From Streptomyces sp. NRRL B-3428 (GTDB taxonomy: Bacteria > Actinomycetota > Actinomycetes > Streptomycetales > Streptomycetaceae): 64,000 nt of DNA. The notes under the pieces are model-generated. The model ran no database searches. It saw nothing but the letters and a program-made list of their open reading frames with translations, and had not been told where the DNA came from. Positions 63,135-64,000 of this stretch are shown piece by piece. The position numbers and the translations under genes were made by a program. The stretch's first letter is position 1. Every line of letters begins with the position of its first letter. The stretch spans positions 124,001-188,000 of the forward strand of contig JOGW01000018.1 of the NCBI GenBank assembly GCA_000721375.1, read 5' to 3'.

Positions 63135-63156
63135 TGGATCGGTCTACATATTTTTT
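63135..63156. promoter_or_regulatory. TetR operator upstream of the SDR/hydrolase gene
   Basis: TGGATCGGTCTACATATTTT then TT. It matches the tetR promoter site at 63821-63842 in 18 of 22 positions. On the minus strand CATTAT just after it may be the -10 box. Confidence 0.6.
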
Positions 63157-63168
63157 GGGCGGGGAAAG

Positions 63169-63190
63169 GGCCCGCCGATACGGGCGGGCC
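63169..63190 (-). terminator. Terminator after tetR
   Basis: GGCCCGCC / GGCGGGCC stem followed on the minus strand by CTTTCCCC. It lies downstream of the tetR-type gene. Confidence 0.6.
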
Positions 63191-63251
63191 TTCAGTCCGT
63201 GGGTTCCCAGGGGCGCGGGTTCGTCGCCCCCGGCGCCCTGGTCCGGCGGGC

Positions 63252-63809
63252 TCAGCCCACCAGGGTGCGCAGGTGGCGGCCCACGCTCTCCAGTGGCTCC
63301 CTGCTGCGGTGCGTCCGGGCGAGCACGAGCGCCCCCTCGATGAGGGCCAGCACCGTGACCGCGAGGCCGTCTGGGTCGGGGCGGTCCGCGAGCCGGGTGC
63401 GCAAGGCGGCCTGCCAGGAGTCGTACACCTGTGAACAGGCCTCCTGCAGCGGGTCGTTCACGGCGGCCGTTTCCAGTGCCACCGTGGCGACCGGGCAGCC
63501 CTTGCGCCAGTCGGACTCTTCCAGGCGGTCGCCGAGGTGGTTCAGGACGGTGTCCAGGAACTCCGCGGCCGACCCGCCGGCCCCCGCCAGCGCCTCCAGG
63601 GTGTCGCCGATCGCCGCGCCCGCCCGGCGGACGGACTCGCCGACCAGCTGGTCCTTGCCGCCGGGGAAGTGGAAGTACAGCGAGCCGCGAGGTGCGCCGC
63701 TGGCGGCCACGACCTGGTTGAGCCCGGCTGCCGCGTAGCCGCCGGTCTCCATCAACTCCTGTGTGGCGTCCAGGAGTCGGTTGCGCGTCTCGGTGCCCTT
63801 CTGTCCCAT
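63252..63809 (-). CDS. TetR/AcrR family repressor
   Basis: A 185-aa protein with the N-terminal HTH (MGQKGTETRNRLLDATQELM then GLNQVVAASGAPRGSLYFHFPGGKDQL) and a TetR_C ligand domain including GCPVATVALE, typical of the LmrA/YxaF-like group. It lies upstream of the SDR/hydrolase gene on the same strand and shares an operator with it. It probably represses both genes. Start 63809 fits domain limits and the promoter. Confidence 0.92.
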   Translation of the reverse strand: MGQKGTETRNRLLDATQELMETGGYAAAGLNQVVAASGAPRGSLYFHFPGGKDQLVGESVRRAGAAIGDTLEALAGAGGSAAEFLDTVLNHLGDRLEESDWRKGCPVATVALETAAVNDPLQEACSQVYDSWQAALRTRLADRPDPDGLAVTVLALIEGALVLARTHRSREPLESVGRHLRTLVG

Positions 63810-63816
63810 GCCCCAC

Positions 63817-63845
63817 AAGCTAGACCGGTCTGCATATTTTTTCAA
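63817..63845 (-). promoter_or_regulatory. tetR promoter with embedded operator
   Basis: On the minus strand TTGAAA (63840-63845), 17-bp spacer, TAGCTT (63817-63822). The spacer contains the palindrome AGACCGGTCT, and ATG follows 7 bp after the -10, so the transcript is nearly leaderless and self-repressed. Confidence 0.7.
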
Positions 63846-63931
63846 CCTGCTTGACCTGAACCAAACTTGAGCTTCTAGGTTCTTGTCAGCACCGCAGGAA
63901 CTGTCCGGCGGGGCTTTCGAGGAGGTTTGCC

Positions 63932-64000
63932 ATGCCTGAGACCGAGACCGAGACCGGCATTGACACCGTTACCGGCGCCGAGACAAAGGTCGAGACAAAG
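63932..64000 (+). CDS. Start of an unidentified gene (runs off the window)
   Basis: GAGGAGG (63919-63925) six bases before ATG 63932 marks a clear start. The 23 visible codons read MPETETETGIDTVTGAETKV then ETK, a low-complexity acidic N terminus that gives no clue to function. Divergent from tetR and perhaps part of its regulon. Confidence 0.7.
   Translation, partial: MPETETETGIDTVTGAETKVETK

Noticed and set aside
63082..63816. Extension of the SDR/hydrolase frame across tetR
   Set aside because: It overlaps the clear TetR gene in another frame; AAGGAG and the Rossmann start support 63081.

Overview
The window is chromosomal DNA of a high-GC actinomycete, almost certainly a Streptomyces. 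Codon third positions are strongly GC-biased. The gene order eno, divIC/ftsB, DUF501 gene, ppx, ndh is the one I know from Streptomyces. A tRNA-Leu with anticodon UAA and the sequence of bldA is present, and TTA codons are very rare. All assignments come from reading the sequence; no database search was run.

Layout. 1-6.2 kb is a core block: the tail of a LysM protein, enolase, the cell-division protein DivIC/FtsB, a DUF501 protein, an exopolyphosphatase, and a type II NADH dehydrogenase with a strong Rex-type operator upstream. 6.2-18.4 kb holds a cyclopropane-fatty-acid-synthase-like methyltransferase, a membrane-anchored cyclophilin, a GT2 plus DUF2079 pair, a very long secreted collagen-like protein whose 3' end is frameshifted, and a MacB/FtsX-type ABC exporter. 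18.8-32.6 kb holds bldA, an inverted 3' fragment of a bldA-like tRNA, a pectate lyase, GOLPH3-like and S26 peptidase-like proteins, a hydrolase/CGNR divergent pair, the 24-residue ribosomal protein bL37, a Bax-inhibitor protein, a thiolase under a large dyad, a GDSL hydrolase and cystathionine beta-synthase. 32.7-35.0 kb is a small integrase module: a large serine recombinase with an unusual Cys-rich insertion and a divergent small gene. 35.4-38.2 kb holds a membrane protein and a fusion of an MFS transporter with a PP2C phosphatase.

38.4-58.8 kb is the accessory core and the most interesting region. It contains a secreted DNRLRE/LamG protein, a 2273-residue Rhs protein with a HINT domain and a C-terminal toxin of Ntox21 appearance, a candidate immunity gene, another orphan gene, a graveyard of IS and Rhs fragments, and a complete Tn7-like transposition set: tniQ-tnsA-tnsB-tnsC in one translationally coupled operon plus a second, convergent tniQ. 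Four copies of an 8-bp motif (CRCTMTCA) beyond the operon look like TnsB-type end repeats. The same motif in inverted orientation, inside an identical 11-mer, lies at 38.38-38.47 kb. If those are the ends, the Rhs toxin system is cargo of a 20-kb Tn7-like transposon.

58.9-64.0 kb is chromosomal again: an aromatic-amino-acid-lyase homologue lacking the canonical MIO triad, coupled to an RpiR regulator; an SDR/hydrolase fusion and a TetR regulator sharing one operator motif; and the start of one more gene.

Integration. The only TTA codons I found (reading not exhaustive) are in the serine integrase, the leading tniQ and tnsC. This suggests that mobility of both elements depends on bldA, which lies in the same window, and so on developmental stage.
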